From positions 834,885 to 898,884 of the forward strand of contig NZ_CP010029.1 in the NCBI RefSeq assembly GCF_001656035.1: DNA of 64,000 nt, in the 5' to 3' direction. Made by a program: the position numbers and the translations under genes. This DNA comes from Yersinia entomophaga. Its GTDB lineage: Bacteria > Pseudomonadota > Gammaproteobacteria > Enterobacterales > Enterobacteriaceae. The notes under the pieces are model-generated. The model was given only the letters and a program-made list of their open reading frames with translations, had not been told where the DNA came from and ran no database searches. Positions 54,818 to 64,000 of this stretch are shown here, one piece after another (positions within the stretch are counted from its first letter, which is position 1; each line of letters starts with the position of its first letter).

Positions 54818-55670
54818 TTTAATGAAAAGAGGGAGGAGATATAAACAGATAATTCGGGTTTGGAATGAGGAGGAATAAGGTTTGAATGATTGCTACCGTT
54901 GCCTACACATAATCCACTCTGCCTTTAATTAAAAGTTGAGAAAATTCTTATTCTAGCGTGATGGAGATAATTAGGTTTTTTCCTAGCTATTGTCATTAAC
55001 TCAACAAAATTTAATGCTATGCGGCTATTGCTTGACCCTTCATTGAACATCCCCCCCATTAGACTCAATCAAAAAAATGACATCATTGATTAATATGAAA
55101 AATAGAACGCTAACCAATTCAATAGATTAGCCCTGAATAGGGCGGGCTATGGATGATAAAAGCACGTGTCTATAAAAAATCAATAAGCTTATTGGAATAA
55201 ATGAATTTCCCTATCTTTTAATATAAATATTCTTTTCCGTAATTATATCTAGGTCAATAAACTACTTATTTCTAGGCGCGTTCTGCTTTATTTTGACATC
55301 TTGTTATGCAACTTGTTGAATTTTAAGTTTTTTTTGTTGTTTTTTCAAATCTTCATTTTGTCTGCTTGGCGCGATATTTTGCGCTAAGGAATTGCGTAGA
55401 TTTGGACTATTCAGTTGTTTATTGTGCTTTATGTGGCAAGAATGCAGGTGGATGGCCTTTAAATATCGGTTAAGTCAGGCTATTGACCTTACTTTTTGAA
55501 TAAATTATCTTTGTAAGAAATCGACAGGCGTATTTTCTTTAAGATACTATAATTAACATCTTGCAATCTTTTCATCTCAGCTGAATCTCACCTTGTTTTT
55601 ATTGGGATACGGATGTTGCTCGATAGTGCTGTTTTATCATTAAACAAAACGTTCGCTAAAGGGTTATAAA
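54818..55670. other. Long AT-rich leader/regulatory region before pgaA
   Basis: About 850 bases with no credible gene. It contains the perfect palindrome CAATAAGCTTATTG at 55181-55194. The length and AT richness suggest complex control (H-NS, NhaR or Rcs-type regulators act on pga/hms elsewhere), but no defined site can be named. Confidence 0.45.
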
Positions 55671-58139
55671 ATGAGTAAAGCGATATTAACGCTGCTGCGT
55701 CCATTTCAAAGACCCAGAATGACTTTATTGGCATTATTTGTTTCAGGGCTAGCAGTTAATCCAGTTGTCGCAGATACACACTATGATTCATTAATTATTC
55801 AAGCAAGGGATGGCAATACCACGCCAATTCTAGATTTTCTACAAAAAGCGTCTTCTGCAGGAATGCTTAATAGCGGGCAGGTTGCCGACTGGCTACAAAT
55901 TGCCGGTTGGGCAGGGCACGATAATGACGTTATTGCCATTTATCAACGTTATCAATCCAGTATGCAAATACCGGCCAGAGGATTGGCTGCGGTCGCGCGC
56001 GCCTATCGTAATCAAAAACGTTGGGATCAGGCGTTAGCACTTTGGCAGGCCAGCCTGAAAGCTGATCCTAATAACACCGAATTGATCAGTGCGATGATCA
56101 TGACTCAGGCTGACGCCGGTCGTGATAAAGAGGCATTGCAAAAAGCCACCGAATTGGTGAAGAGAACGCCTTCTGCCCAGAGCTATCTGGCGCTGTCCTA
56201 TTTGCACAGCGCGGCCAATCGTCACTACGCTGCACTGGAAGCGGCGACCAAGGCGATGGATTTTACACCGGTCTCCCCCGAAGTGATAAAGAATCATGTT
56301 GCCATGCTGCAAAAGAACCGTGTGGCGGCTCCCGCATTAAAAGTTGCGCAGGAAAATAGCAAACTATTCACTCCGGCGCAGATGCGGCAGCTTGAAAGAG
56401 ACGCGCTGGCGGAAAAAGTACGCCAGGCTAGCCTGCCGACACGCAGCGAACAACAGCGTTTTGATCTGGCCGATCAAGCGTTGGAACACTATCTTGCGCT
56501 GCTGATCGCGTGGCAGAACAACCCCGAAACCCAGACGGACTATCAACAGGCGCGTATTGACCGACTGGGGGCAATGTTGGCTCGCGCGCAAATGACCCGT
56601 CTGATTAACGATTATGAAGCGATGCAGCGTGAAGGTTATACCCTGCCAGGCTACGCGCAGCGCTGGGCGGCTAGCGCCTATATCGACCGTCGTCAGCCGG
56701 AAAAAGCGGCGGCCATTCTCAGCGACATGTACTTCAAAGACGGCAAAACCGTTGCGAAGAATATGGGACTGGAAGATATTGATGCCACTTATTACGCGTT
56801 GCTGGAGAGCGAGCAACTGGATAAAGCTCAGGCCTTTGCCAATGCGGTGAGCAATCAGGCACCTTATCAGCTGTTTATGTATAACCTGCCGGTCAGAACA
56901 CCAAATGATGAATGGTTGGAGGGGCAGTTTTTGTTGGCCCAATCGGAAGTTAATTCTGATGAATTACCGGCGGCTGAACGTCGTTTAACCAAGCTGACCG
57001 GTACCGCGCCGGTCAATATGGATCTGAGAATTGCATTAGCCAAAGTGTATGCCACGCGCGGCTGGCCGCGTCGGGCAGAAAGAGAACTGAAGCAAGTTGA
57101 AAGCCTGGAGCCGAGCAGTATTACTCTTGAGGCGGCGCAGGCTGAAACCGCGCTGGAGTTGCAAGAATGGCGGCAGTTTGAATTACTGATTGACGATCTG
57201 GTTGCCCGCGTGCCGGAAAACGTCACAACTCAGGAGCTGGCTCGTCAACGTCAGATTCGCCATATGTCGGAGCTGCGCATTTCCGGCGGACGCACTTTGG
57301 CATCGGATAGTCCACTCAGCGGTAAAAACGATCAGGGCATTGAGGCGCTATTGTATAGCCCGCCCATTGATGAAAACTGGCGCGTATTTACCGGCGGTTC
57401 CTTTGATAATAGCCATTTCGAAGAAGGCCGTGGCATCAACCGGGTGCTACGTTTAGGGGCCGAATTTACTGCTCGCAATAACTGGGTAGAAGCTGAGGTC
57501 GCCAACCATAATTATGGTTATGGCAATAAGGTCGGCGGGCGCTTATCCGCTTGGCATGACTTCAATGACCATTGGCGCATCGGAGGTTCTGCGGAGAAAC
57601 TGGCAAAAAACACGCCGCTTCGTGCCTTGAAAAATAACGTTAATTCGGACAGCGCAAACCTGTTTGTCCGTTGGAATGGCAGCGATCGTCAGGATGCACA
57701 GCTAAGCGTGACACCGTCACACTTCTCTGACGGTAACCATCGTTGGGAATACGCGTTCAACGGTCGCCAGCGGGTGTATACCGCGCCGTACTTGTCCGTC
57801 GATCTGAATCTGGATTTGTCCAGTAGCCAAAATACCAAAGAAGACACCTTGTATTACAACCCGAAAAGGGACTTCTCTGCCGTGCCGTCGCTAACTTTCG
57901 ACCACATTATGTACCGTCGTTATAAAACCGTCTGGAGCCAACAGCTTCAGCTCGGAGCCGGGACGTATTGGGAAAAAAATTACGGAACCGGAGCCGTAAC
58001 CTCCGTGGGTTATGGACAGCGCATTCAGTGGAATGACGTAGTGGATACCGGTGTTTCCGTAACCTGGGATAAGCGCCCGTACGATGGGAAACGGGAACGT
58101 GACGTCCAGCTATCTTTTGACATGAACTATCGCTTTTAA
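55671..58139 (+). CDS. pgaA: Poly-N-acetylglucosamine export porin PgaA (HmsH)
   Basis: This outer-membrane exporter of the biofilm polysaccharide poly-beta-1,6-GlcNAc has 822 residues. A signal peptide ends near NPVVAD. A periplasmic TPR region occupies about residues 45-500 (for example RAYRNQKRWDQALALWQASL). The C-terminal part is a 16-stranded beta barrel rich in alternating aromatic residues, ending DVQLSFDMNYRF with the terminal Phe of outer-membrane proteins. It is the first gene of pgaABCD, 12 bases before pgaB. Only a weak GGGTTAT ribosome site precedes the ATG. Confidence 0.93.
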   Translation: MSKAILTLLRPFQRPRMTLLALFVSGLAVNPVVADTHYDSLIIQARDGNTTPILDFLQKASSAGMLNSGQVADWLQIAGWAGHDNDVIAIYQRYQSSMQIPARGLAAVARAYRNQKRWDQALALWQASLKADPNNTELISAMIMTQADAGRDKEALQKATELVKRTPSAQSYLALSYLHSAANRHYAALEAATKAMDFTPVSPEVIKNHVAMLQKNRVAAPALKVAQENSKLFTPAQMRQLERDALAEKVRQASLPTRSEQQRFDLADQALEHYLALLIAWQNNPETQTDYQQARIDRLGAMLARAQMTRLINDYEAMQREGYTLPGYAQRWAASAYIDRRQPEKAAAILSDMYFKDGKTVAKNMGLEDIDATYYALLESEQLDKAQAFANAVSNQAPYQLFMYNLPVRTPNDEWLEGQFLLAQSEVNSDELPAAERRLTKLTGTAPVNMDLRIALAKVYATRGWPRRAERELKQVESLEPSSITLEAAQAETALELQEWRQFELLIDDLVARVPENVTTQELARQRQIRHMSELRISGGRTLASDSPLSGKNDQGIEALLYSPPIDENWRVFTGGSFDNSHFEEGRGINRVLRLGAEFTARNNWVEAEVANHNYGYGNKVGGRLSAWHDFNDHWRIGGSAEKLAKNTPLRALKNNVNSDSANLFVRWNGSDRQDAQLSVTPSHFSDGNHRWEYAFNGRQRVYTAPYLSVDLNLDLSSSQNTKEDTLYYNPKRDFSAVPSLTFDHIMYRRYKTVWSQQLQLGAGTYWEKNYGTGAVTSVGYGQRIQWNDVVDTGVSVTWDKRPYDGKRERDVQLSFDMNYRF

Positions 58140-58151
58140 GGAATCCTCGCC

Positions 58152-60173
58152 ATGCCGACATTCTCATTCTTAATCCGGCTGCTCGTGGTTGGGATAGTAA
58201 CGCTGGTGCCTGCCTCTTACGCGGAGTCAGATATTCCAGAGTTTACCCCACCGGCGATGCGGACGTTGCCGCAAAGTGAAAAACCTTGGAAAACCAATGA
58301 CTTTGTGGTTATCGCCTACCACGACGTGGAAGACGTAGCTGCCGATCAGCGCTACCTCAGCGTGCGTAGCAGCGCATTGAACGATCAATTTGCCTGGCTG
58401 CGGAACAATAACTATGTTCCGGTCTCCATTGAGCAGATTTTAACCGCGCGTAATGGCGGTAAACCTTTGCCGAAAAAGGCCGTTTTACTGACGTTTGATG
58501 ACGGTTACAGCAGCTTTTACGAAAGAGTTTATCCGCTGTTGATCGCCTATAACTGGCCGGCCTTATTGGCACCGGTTGGCACTTGGTTGGATACGCCGAT
58601 GGATAAAAAGGTGAACTTTGGCGGATTAATGACTGACCGCAAGCGCTTTGCTACCTGGGATCAGATCCGCGAAATGTCGCGCTCTGGTTTAGTCGAAATT
58701 GGTGCGCATACCTATGCTTCTCACTATGGTGCCAACGGCAACCCGCAAGGGAATACCGAACCGGCGGCGGTGAGCCGTATTTACGATCGTAAAACTCAAA
58801 CCTACGAATCGGAAGCCGCTTATCGTCAACGCATGGAAAAAGACGTGGCGCTGATTACTGAGCGGATCAAACAGGCTACGGGAAAATCGCCGCGGGCTTG
58901 GGTCTGGCCGTATGGTGCGGCAGGGGGCACGGCGCTGGAAATTGTCGCCAACCACGGTTATCAACTGGCCTTCACGTTGGAGCCGGGTATTGGCAACGTG
59001 AATAATTTAATGAGTATTCCACGCATTTTGATCAGCAATAATCCTCCCATCAAAGATTTTGCGCAGTCCGTCAATAGCGTGCAGGAAAAAGAGATCATGC
59101 GCGTGGCGCACGTTGATCTGGATTATCTCTACGATCCCGATCCTGTCCAGCAAGGGAAAAATCTGGATAAACTGATTCAGCGCATTTATGACCTTCGGAT
59201 AAATACCGTGTTCCTACAGGCATTCTCTGATCCAAAAGGCGACGGGAATATTCGTCAGGTGTATTTCCCTAACCGTTGGATACCGATGCGTGCTGATTTG
59301 TTTAACCGGGTTTCATGGCAGCTGGCCTCTCGCGCTGAGGTGCGGGTTTATGCCTGGATGCCGGTTCTGGCCTTCGAAATGGATCCTAAACTGCCGCGCA
59401 TTCAACGGATAAATATTGAAACCGAAAAGGTTGATGTCGATCCCAAGGCGTATCATCGCCTGACGCCGTTTAATGCGGTCAACCGTCAGCGCATTATTGA
59501 AGTGTATGAAGATTTGGCGCGTTATGCGCCGTTCTCAGGCATTCTATTCCACGATGACGCTCTGATGAGCGATTTTGAGGATGCTTCTCCGGATGCGATG
59601 GCGGCTTACAAAAAGGCCGGTTTCCCTGATTCCATTCAGGCTATTCGTCAGAACCCGGAAACCTTCAACCGCTGGACTCGGTTTAAGAGCCAGTATTTAA
59701 CTGATTTCACCAATCAGTTAATGGAGCACACCAAAGCGATTCGTGGGCCGCAGATTAAATCTGCCCGCAATATCTACGCTATGCCGATTATCGATCCAAA
59801 AAGTGAAGCCTGGTTTGCCCAAAACTTCGATGAGTTCCTGGCGAATTATGACTGGGTAGCACCGATGGCGATGCCGTTGATGGAAGGCGTGCCAATGTCT
59901 AAATCTGACGAATGGCTGGCGAATATGGTGAAAACCGTGGCTAAACGGCCGGGGGCTTTGGATAAAACCGTCTTTGAATTGCAAGCCTTGAACTGGAGAA
60001 AAGCCGAGGGGCAGGATGAAATCAGCGGCGAAGTGTTGGCTGATTGGATGCGCCAATTGCAGCTTAATGGCGCGCAAAACTTTGGTTACTACCCGGATAA
60101 CTTCATTACCAGCGAACCACAGCTGGAGACTATCCGTCCTGCGCTCTCATCAGCCTGGTACCCACTCAAATGA
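58152..60173 (+). CDS. pgaB: Poly-N-acetylglucosamine N-deacetylase PgaB (HmsF)
   Basis: This periplasmic enzyme of 673 residues partly deacetylates the polymer, which is needed for export through PgaA. The N-terminal carbohydrate-esterase family 4 domain has the metal/catalytic Asp pair in [13 protein letters not shown] and the His motif [10 protein letters not shown]. The C-terminal glycoside-hydrolase-like domain has [16 protein letters not shown]. The signal peptide ends ASYAES and shows no lipobox Cys, unlike the E. coli lipoprotein, so it may be soluble or held by PgaA. AAGGAA precedes the ATG. It overlaps pgaC by four bases. Confidence 0.93.
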   Translation: MPTFSFLIRLLVVGIVTLVPASYAESDIPEFTPPAMRTLPQSEKPWKTNDFVVIAYHDVEDVAADQRYLSVRSSALNDQFAWLRNNNYVPVSIEQILTARNGGKPLPKKAVLLTFDDGYSSFYERVYPLLIAYNWPALLAPVGTWLDTPMDKKVNFGGLMTDRKRFATWDQIREMSRSGLVEIGAHTYASHYGANGNPQGNTEPAAVSRIYDRKTQTYESEAAYRQRMEKDVALITERIKQATGKSPRAWVWPYGAAGGTALEIVANHGYQLAFTLEPGIGNVNNLMSIPRILISNNPPIKDFAQSVNSVQEKEIMRVAHVDLDYLYDPDPVQQGKNLDKLIQRIYDLRINTVFLQAFSDPKGDGNIRQVYFPNRWIPMRADLFNRVSWQLASRAEVRVYAWMPVLAFEMDPKLPRIQRINIETEKVDVDPKAYHRLTPFNAVNRQRIIEVYEDLARYAPFSGILFHDDALMSDFEDASPDAMAAYKKAGFPDSIQAIRQNPETFNRWTRFKSQYLTDFTNQLMEHTKAIRGPQIKSARNIYAMPIIDPKSEAWFAQNFDEFLANYDWVAPMAMPLMEGVPMSKSDEWLANMVKTVAKRPGALDKTVFELQALNWRKAEGQDEISGEVLADWMRQLQLNGAQNFGYYPDNFITSEPQLETIRPALSSAWYPLK

Positions 60174-61504
60174 CAGATAGAATAATTGCTTTTATTATCT
60201 TATGTTTAGTGTTGAGTATCCCAGCGGGAATGGTATTGATGTTCACCGGGGATGTTCTGCTCAACTTCGTGTTTTTCTACCCGTTATTTATGTCAGGAAT
60301 CTGGATAACCGGAGGGGTCTACTTCTGGCTACGTCGTGAGCGGCATTGGCCGTGGGGGGGCGATGTTGAACCACCGGAACTGAAAGGTAATCCGCTGGTT
60401 TCCATTCTTATCCCATGCTTTAACGAGGGATTGAACGCGCGGGAGACCATTCACGCGGCGCTGGCGCAGACCTATCAGAATATCGAAGTGATCGCCATTA
60501 ATGATGGCTCCAGCGACAACACCGGCGAAGTGTTGGATGAACTGCAAAAGGAAGATAGCCGCCTGAGGGTGCTGCATCTGGCTCAAAACCAGGGTAAAGC
60601 GGTTGCTCTGCAAATGGGCACAGCCGCCGCGCGCAGTGAATATCTGGTGTGCATCGATGGGGATGCGCTGCTGGATAAACATGCGGTGCCGTATTTGGTT
60701 GCTCCGATGATTGAAAATCCACGGGTGGGGGCAGTGACGGGAAACCCGCGTATTCGTACCCGTTCCACATTAATTGGGCGTATTCAGGTCGGGGAGTTTT
60801 CTTCCATTATCGGTCTGATTAAGCGCACTCAGCGGGTGTATGGGCAGGTATTCACCGTTTCCGGCGTTGTTGCGGCTTTCCGCCGTAGGGCGCTGGCCGA
60901 CGTGGGATATTGGAGTCCAGACATGATTACCGAAGATATCGATATCAGCTGGAAGTTACAGGTGCGGCATTGGGCAGTGTTCTTTGAACCGCGCGGCCTG
61001 TGCTGGATTCTGATGCCAGAAACCTTGCGGGGATTGTGGAAACAACGTTTGCGTTGGGCGCAGGGCGGTGCAGAAGTGTTCCTGAAGAATATGTTCAAGC
61101 TGTGGCGCTGGCGTAATCGTCGGATGTGGATACTGTTCCTCGAATATTCGCTTTCTATTACCTGGGCCTTTACCTACGCCATCAGTATTCTGTTGTTCTT
61201 CGTTGGCTTTGTGGTGCCATTGCCGCCGGGTATTCATGTGGAGAATATATTCCCGCCGGCGTTTACCGGCATGGTGCTAGCATTGACCTGTTTGCTCCAG
61301 TTCGCCATTAGTTTGGTAATTGAACGCCGTTATGAGCCGAAACTGGGCATGTCGCTGTTCTGGATCATTTGGTATCCGATGGTGTACTGGATGCTGAGTT
61401 TATTTACTACGCTGGTCGCTTTCCCAAAAGTGATGCTGAAAGTGAAACGTAAGCGTGCCCGGTGGGTCAGTCCGGATCGCGGTATTGGGAGAATCAAAGA
61501 ATGA
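60170..61504 (+). CDS. pgaC: Poly-beta-1,6-GlcNAc synthase PgaC (HmsR)
   Basis: This family 2 processive glycosyltransferase of 444 residues sits in the inner membrane and uses UDP-GlcNAc. Two N-terminal helices are followed by the catalytic loop: [26 protein letters not shown], the DxD in CIDGDALLD, the base in [11 protein letters not shown], and the QxxRW motif ([10 protein letters not shown]). Three or so C-terminal helices complete it. It starts within the pgaB stop (ATGA) and ends in the same kind of overlap with pgaD. Its partner PgaD and c-di-GMP are known to control activity in relatives. Confidence 0.95.
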   Translation: MTDRIIAFIILCLVLSIPAGMVLMFTGDVLLNFVFFYPLFMSGIWITGGVYFWLRRERHWPWGGDVEPPELKGNPLVSILIPCFNEGLNARETIHAALAQTYQNIEVIAINDGSSDNTGEVLDELQKEDSRLRVLHLAQNQGKAVALQMGTAAARSEYLVCIDGDALLDKHAVPYLVAPMIENPRVGAVTGNPRIRTRSTLIGRIQVGEFSSIIGLIKRTQRVYGQVFTVSGVVAAFRRRALADVGYWSPDMITEDIDISWKLQVRHWAVFFEPRGLCWILMPETLRGLWKQRLRWAQGGAEVFLKNMFKLWRWRNRRMWILFLEYSLSITWAFTYAISILLFFVGFVVPLPPGIHVENIFPPAFTGMVLALTCLLQFAISLVIERRYEPKLGMSLFWIIWYPMVYWMLSLFTTLVAFPKVMLKVKRKRARWVSPDRGIGRIKE

Positions 61505-61932
61505 GTGCGCCTCTGATTCAAACCGAGCAGCGTTTGCTGCCGAAATTGATAGATATCATCATTACCGCGTTTGCCTGGTGCGGTTTTATCTATCTGTTTG
61601 TCAATGGGTTGCTTGCCACTGTCCATCATGCCCCGCACGCGGGGACGATTCCGCTGCATATCTATCTGCTGGAAGGGTTAAGTACCATCGTGATTTATTT
61701 ACTGATTGCGCTATTTAACGCCTTGGTACTGATTGCGTGGGCGAAATATAACCAGGTTCGTTGGCGGGTTGAGCGTCGTCAGCATCGTCCTCATTTAGAG
61801 GATCATGAATTAGCCAGCACCTTATCGGTTCAGGCTGAATTAATTGCTGAATTAAAAGGCGGTAATAATTTCGTTCTGTATAACGATGAGGATGGACGTT
61901 TGGTGGATGTGAAACTCGGCAACCGTCATTAA
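61501..61932 (+). CDS. pgaD: PNAG biosynthesis accessory protein PgaD (HmsS)
   Basis: This small inner-membrane protein of 143 residues has two helices (about 17-40 and 55-80) and a cytoplasmic tail. It stabilises PgaC in a c-di-GMP-dependent way. Typical features are the N-terminal [19 protein letters not shown] and [14 protein letters not shown] after the second helix. The start is ATG 61501 overlapping the pgaC stop. The longer frame from 61462 lies inside pgaC and is not used. Confidence 0.9.
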   Translation: MSAPLIQTEQRLLPKLIDIIITAFAWCGFIYLFVNGLLATVHHAPHAGTIPLHIYLLEGLSTIVIYLLIALFNALVLIAWAKYNQVRWRVERRQHRPHLEDHELASTLSVQAELIAELKGGNNFVLYNDEDGRLVDVKLGNRH

Positions 61933-61950
61933 GTTAAATATTCTGAGATA

Positions 61951-61979
61951 AGCATCCCTCGGCCAGGCTGGGGGATGCT
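61951..61979. terminator. Hairpin between pgaD and queH
   Basis: AGCATCCC (61951-61958) pairs with GGGATGCT (61972-61979), an 8-bp stem between convergent genes. It is probably a bidirectional terminator without a strong T run. Confidence 0.6.
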
Positions 61980-62013
61980 GACTTTATCCTGATGCTTTAT
62001 CATCGGTGAGTGG

Positions 62014-62676
62014 TTAGGATTCTTCGTTATCATCGCCGTAATATAAGGTGCCGATGCGGATGATATCTCGCCCCTGCGTTTTGCGGTGTAGATTGGAATC
62101 GCGTAGGGAATAAATGCAGCCACAATATTCCTGCTGATAGAATTTTTCCCGCTTACTGATTTCAATCATGCGCGATGAACCGCCCATTTTTCGCCAGTTA
62201 TAATCCCAATAACGTATCCCCGGATATTTATCCGCCGCACCTTTGCCACAGTCATTTATTTGCTGCATATTTTTCCAGCGGGAAATGCCCAATGAGCTGG
62301 AAATGACGTTAAAACCGTGTTCATAGGCGTATAGCGCAGTGCGTTCAAAACGCATATCGAAACACATGGTGCAGCGAATGCCTCGCTCAGGTTCCTTCTC
62401 CATCCCTTTGGCGCGTTCGAACCAGTTATCGCTATCGTAATCGGCGTCAATAAAAGGAATATTATGCTTCTCCGCGAAGCGGATATTCTCGTCTTTACGG
62501 ATCAAATATTCACGTTTGGGATGAATATTCGGATTATAAAAGAAGATGGTGTACTCGATGCCTGACGCATTTAGTGCTTCCATAACTTCGCCGGAGCAAG
62601 GCGCGCAGCAGGAATGGAGCAGAAGTTTACTCTGGTTATCAGGCAGCGTGAGCTTGGGACGAATAAAGTCAGGCAT
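62014..62676 (-). CDS. queH: Epoxyqueuosine reductase QueH
   Basis: This enzyme (DUF208 family, 220 residues) catalyses the last step of queuosine tRNA modification, reducing epoxyqueuosine, and is non-homologous to QueG. Cysteine motifs for the 4Fe-4S cluster and metal are visible: [28 protein letters not shown] and [24 protein letters not shown] is also a family block. It converges with pgaD and is unrelated to that operon. Confidence 0.93.
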   Translation of the reverse strand: MPDFIRPKLTLPDNQSKLLLHSCCAPCSGEVMEALNASGIEYTIFFYNPNIHPKREYLIRKDENIRFAEKHNIPFIDADYDSDNWFERAKGMEKEPERGIRCTMCFDMRFERTALYAYEHGFNVISSSLGISRWKNMQQINDCGKGAADKYPGIRYWDYNWRKMGGSSRMIEISKREKFYQQEYCGCIYSLRDSNLHRKTQGRDIIRIGTLYYGDDNEES

Positions 62677-62926
62677 ATTTTTAACCGTAAATTTAAGTAG
62701 TTAGCCTTAAGTGTGTCGTATTCTTTTCTTTGGGTAAATCATTTTACGTTTATTACACCCCATTTAGGAATAAATGCAACAGCGAGAGCGGAATCGTTTA
62801 CCGTTGATTTCATGATCAATAGTTGACGAATAATACTGTCACGTTCCTCCTTTTTTCTTTCGCTTATGCTAGCTTGGAACCGGGAAAAAGATGGCGAGCG
62901 TTTTCAATGTATAAAGAGGGATAGCC

Positions 62927-63634
62927 GTGAGATTAAATGAGTTTGGACAAGCAATTGGCGACGAATTGGCAGATTGGCAAGGCGCATTGTTACCGCAAAA
63001 AGAAGTGCTGAACGGTCGTTTCTGTTATCTGGAACCCGTCAATATGGCCAAGCATGAAAAACAGCTGTATCAGGCTTATCACAGTATAGAAGATGACCGC
63101 GATTGGACTTATCTCTTCAAAGCGCGTCCGGAAACAGAGGCTGAGTTTCATGACTATATGCTAAGCATGATTAACGCTACCGATGCCGTGCATTATGCCG
63201 TGATGGATACGCATGGAGGCCATGTAATAGGCACAGTGGCTTTGATGCGTATTGATAATAACAATGGCGTAATTGAGATAGGCTCGGTTAATTGGTCTCC
63301 ATTACTGAAAAGAAACTCTGCCGGAACCGAAGCCATATATCTTTTACTCAGCTACGTGTTCGATACCTTAGGTTATCGCCGTTGTGAATGGAAATGTGAT
63401 TCCTGCAATGAGCCTTCTCGGAATGCGGCTAAACGCTATGGTTTTAAATACGAAGGCCAATTCAGACAGGCCATAGTGGTAAAAGGGCGTAATAGAGATA
63501 CCGATTGGTTCTCGATTATCGATGGTGAATGGCCGGAGGTTAAACGAGCGATAACACAATGGTTATCCACAGAAAATTTCACTGCTGACGGAAAACAAAA
63601 GAGACGCTTACAGGATTTTCAAACGGCGATTTAA
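62927..63634 (+). CDS. GNAT acetyltransferase (RimJ/RimL-like, larger subfamily)
   Basis: This is a cytoplasmic N-acetyltransferase of 235 residues. The early block NGRFCYLEPVNMAKHEKQLY, the central HVIGTVALMRIDNNNGVIEI, the acetyl-CoA region NSAGTEAIYLLLSYVFDTLG and the closing NEPSRNAAKRYGFKYEGQFR are those of the RimL-type Acetyltransf_3 family. The GTG start at 62927 has AGAGGG six bases upstream. The substrate is unknown; relatives often act on small molecules or other proteins' N-termini. It is independent of the broken GNAT gene at 52402-53064. Confidence 0.85.
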   Translation: MRLNEFGQAIGDELADWQGALLPQKEVLNGRFCYLEPVNMAKHEKQLYQAYHSIEDDRDWTYLFKARPETEAEFHDYMLSMINATDAVHYAVMDTHGGHVIGTVALMRIDNNNGVIEIGSVNWSPLLKRNSAGTEAIYLLLSYVFDTLGYRRCEWKCDSCNEPSRNAAKRYGFKYEGQFRQAIVVKGRNRDTDWFSIIDGEWPEVKRAITQWLSTENFTADGKQKRRLQDFQTAI

Positions 63635-63933
63635 GCTATTCGCTGCCTTGAGTTATTCAGGCGATTGCGTGTTCTATGAGCAGGGAGGCTTATAGGGTTA
63701 ATGTGTACATTGGCACTATTGTCGATTGCTATTATGTTGGAGACAGGCAAAGGGTAAATAACGGAAACCGACCATGTTTTAATAAGAACAAAAAACGTAC
63801 AGCATAAATAAATTATATTTTTTTACACTTGCAGCACGCGAAATGTGAGAGTGTCATTATACTGTAATCATCTGGCGGTAATTTTCACACGGTGTACAGC
63901 TTAGGCTGTTGTTTATCACTGCGAGGATCGCTA
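63635..63933. other. Interval after the GNAT gene
   Basis: No gene, terminator or other structure that I can support, other than the presumed promoter of the truncated gene at the right edge. Confidence 0.4.
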
Positions 63934-64000
63934 ATGGTAAAGTCCTTGTTTGGGCTGTTGAGACAAAACCAAGTATTTACTACAGAAACTCGTTGTAACG
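63934..64000 (+). CDS. Start of an unidentified gene, cut by the window edge
   Basis: ATG 63934 is preceded by GAGG at a good distance and opens a frame that runs off the window after 22 codons (begins VKSLFGLLRQNQVF). It is too short to identify. Confidence 0.4.
   Translation, partial: MVKSLFGLLRQNQVFTTETRCN

Overview
The window reads as a chromosomal segment of an enterobacterium of the Yersinia/Serratia type (Yersiniaceae). The pointers are a convergent, 3'-overlapping LuxR/LuxI pair of the YenR/YenI class, a hydroxamate siderophore island laid out much like the Yersinia ysu locus, a serralysin cluster with Inh and a dedicated type I secretion system (as in Y. ruckeri, Serratia and Dickeya), and a pgaABCD/hmsHFRS operon. 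Genus-level placement is inference; no rRNA or housekeeping marker is present.

Layout. 1-2962: the end of a urea ABC importer operon (urtB partial, urtC, urtD, urtE). 3540-5169: a candidate small RNA, then luxR (+) and luxI (-) overlapping by 20 bp. 5797-9677: a DUF554 membrane protein, a DUF2628-like membrane protein and a family 9 glycosyltransferase, separated by gene-poor sequence. 9922-14108: an exported M3 peptidyl-dipeptidase and a chemoreceptor behind a sigma-28 promoter. 14643-20740: a di/tricarboxylate module made of a 2HCT symporter, a CitAB/DcuSR-type two-component system and a DASS-family anion transporter. 20859-36037: the siderophore island. One Fur-type operon (+) encodes a FhuF-like reductase, decarboxylase, N-hydroxylase, acyltransferase and NIS synthetase. 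A convergent Fur-type operon (-) encodes a second NIS synthetase, TonB receptor, lipoprotein binding protein, two permeases and an ATPase. 37012-47801: three tandem serralysins, a decayed fourth copy, inhibitor Inh and secretion genes prtDEF, ended by a strong terminator. 48146-50388: a 31-codon membrane protein unit, then a cytochrome b / molybdoenzyme / MXKDX-repeat operon. 50492-54817: a DMT exporter with divergent AraC regulator, a broken GNAT gene, an M24 peptidase and a DUF488 protein. 55671-61932: pgaABCD. 62014-64000: queH, a GNAT gene and the start of a further gene cut by the window edge.

Functionally the window joins nutrient capture (urea, carboxylates, iron) with secreted and surface factors (proteases, poly-N-acetylglucosamine) beside a quorum-sensing pair. 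No sequence here proves that the quorum system controls the proteases.

The observations most worth following up are: the two NIS synthetases, which both carry type C (DesD/AlcC/IucC-like) motifs; the serralysin array, with a related hairpin after each intact copy and an internally deleted fourth copy that keeps its secretion end; the 31-residue membrane protein with its own ribosome site and terminator; a Fur box that faces a short signal-peptide ORF; and the MXKDX repeat protein coupled to the molybdoenzyme pair. No tRNA, rRNA, CRISPR array, prophage or insertion sequence was seen.
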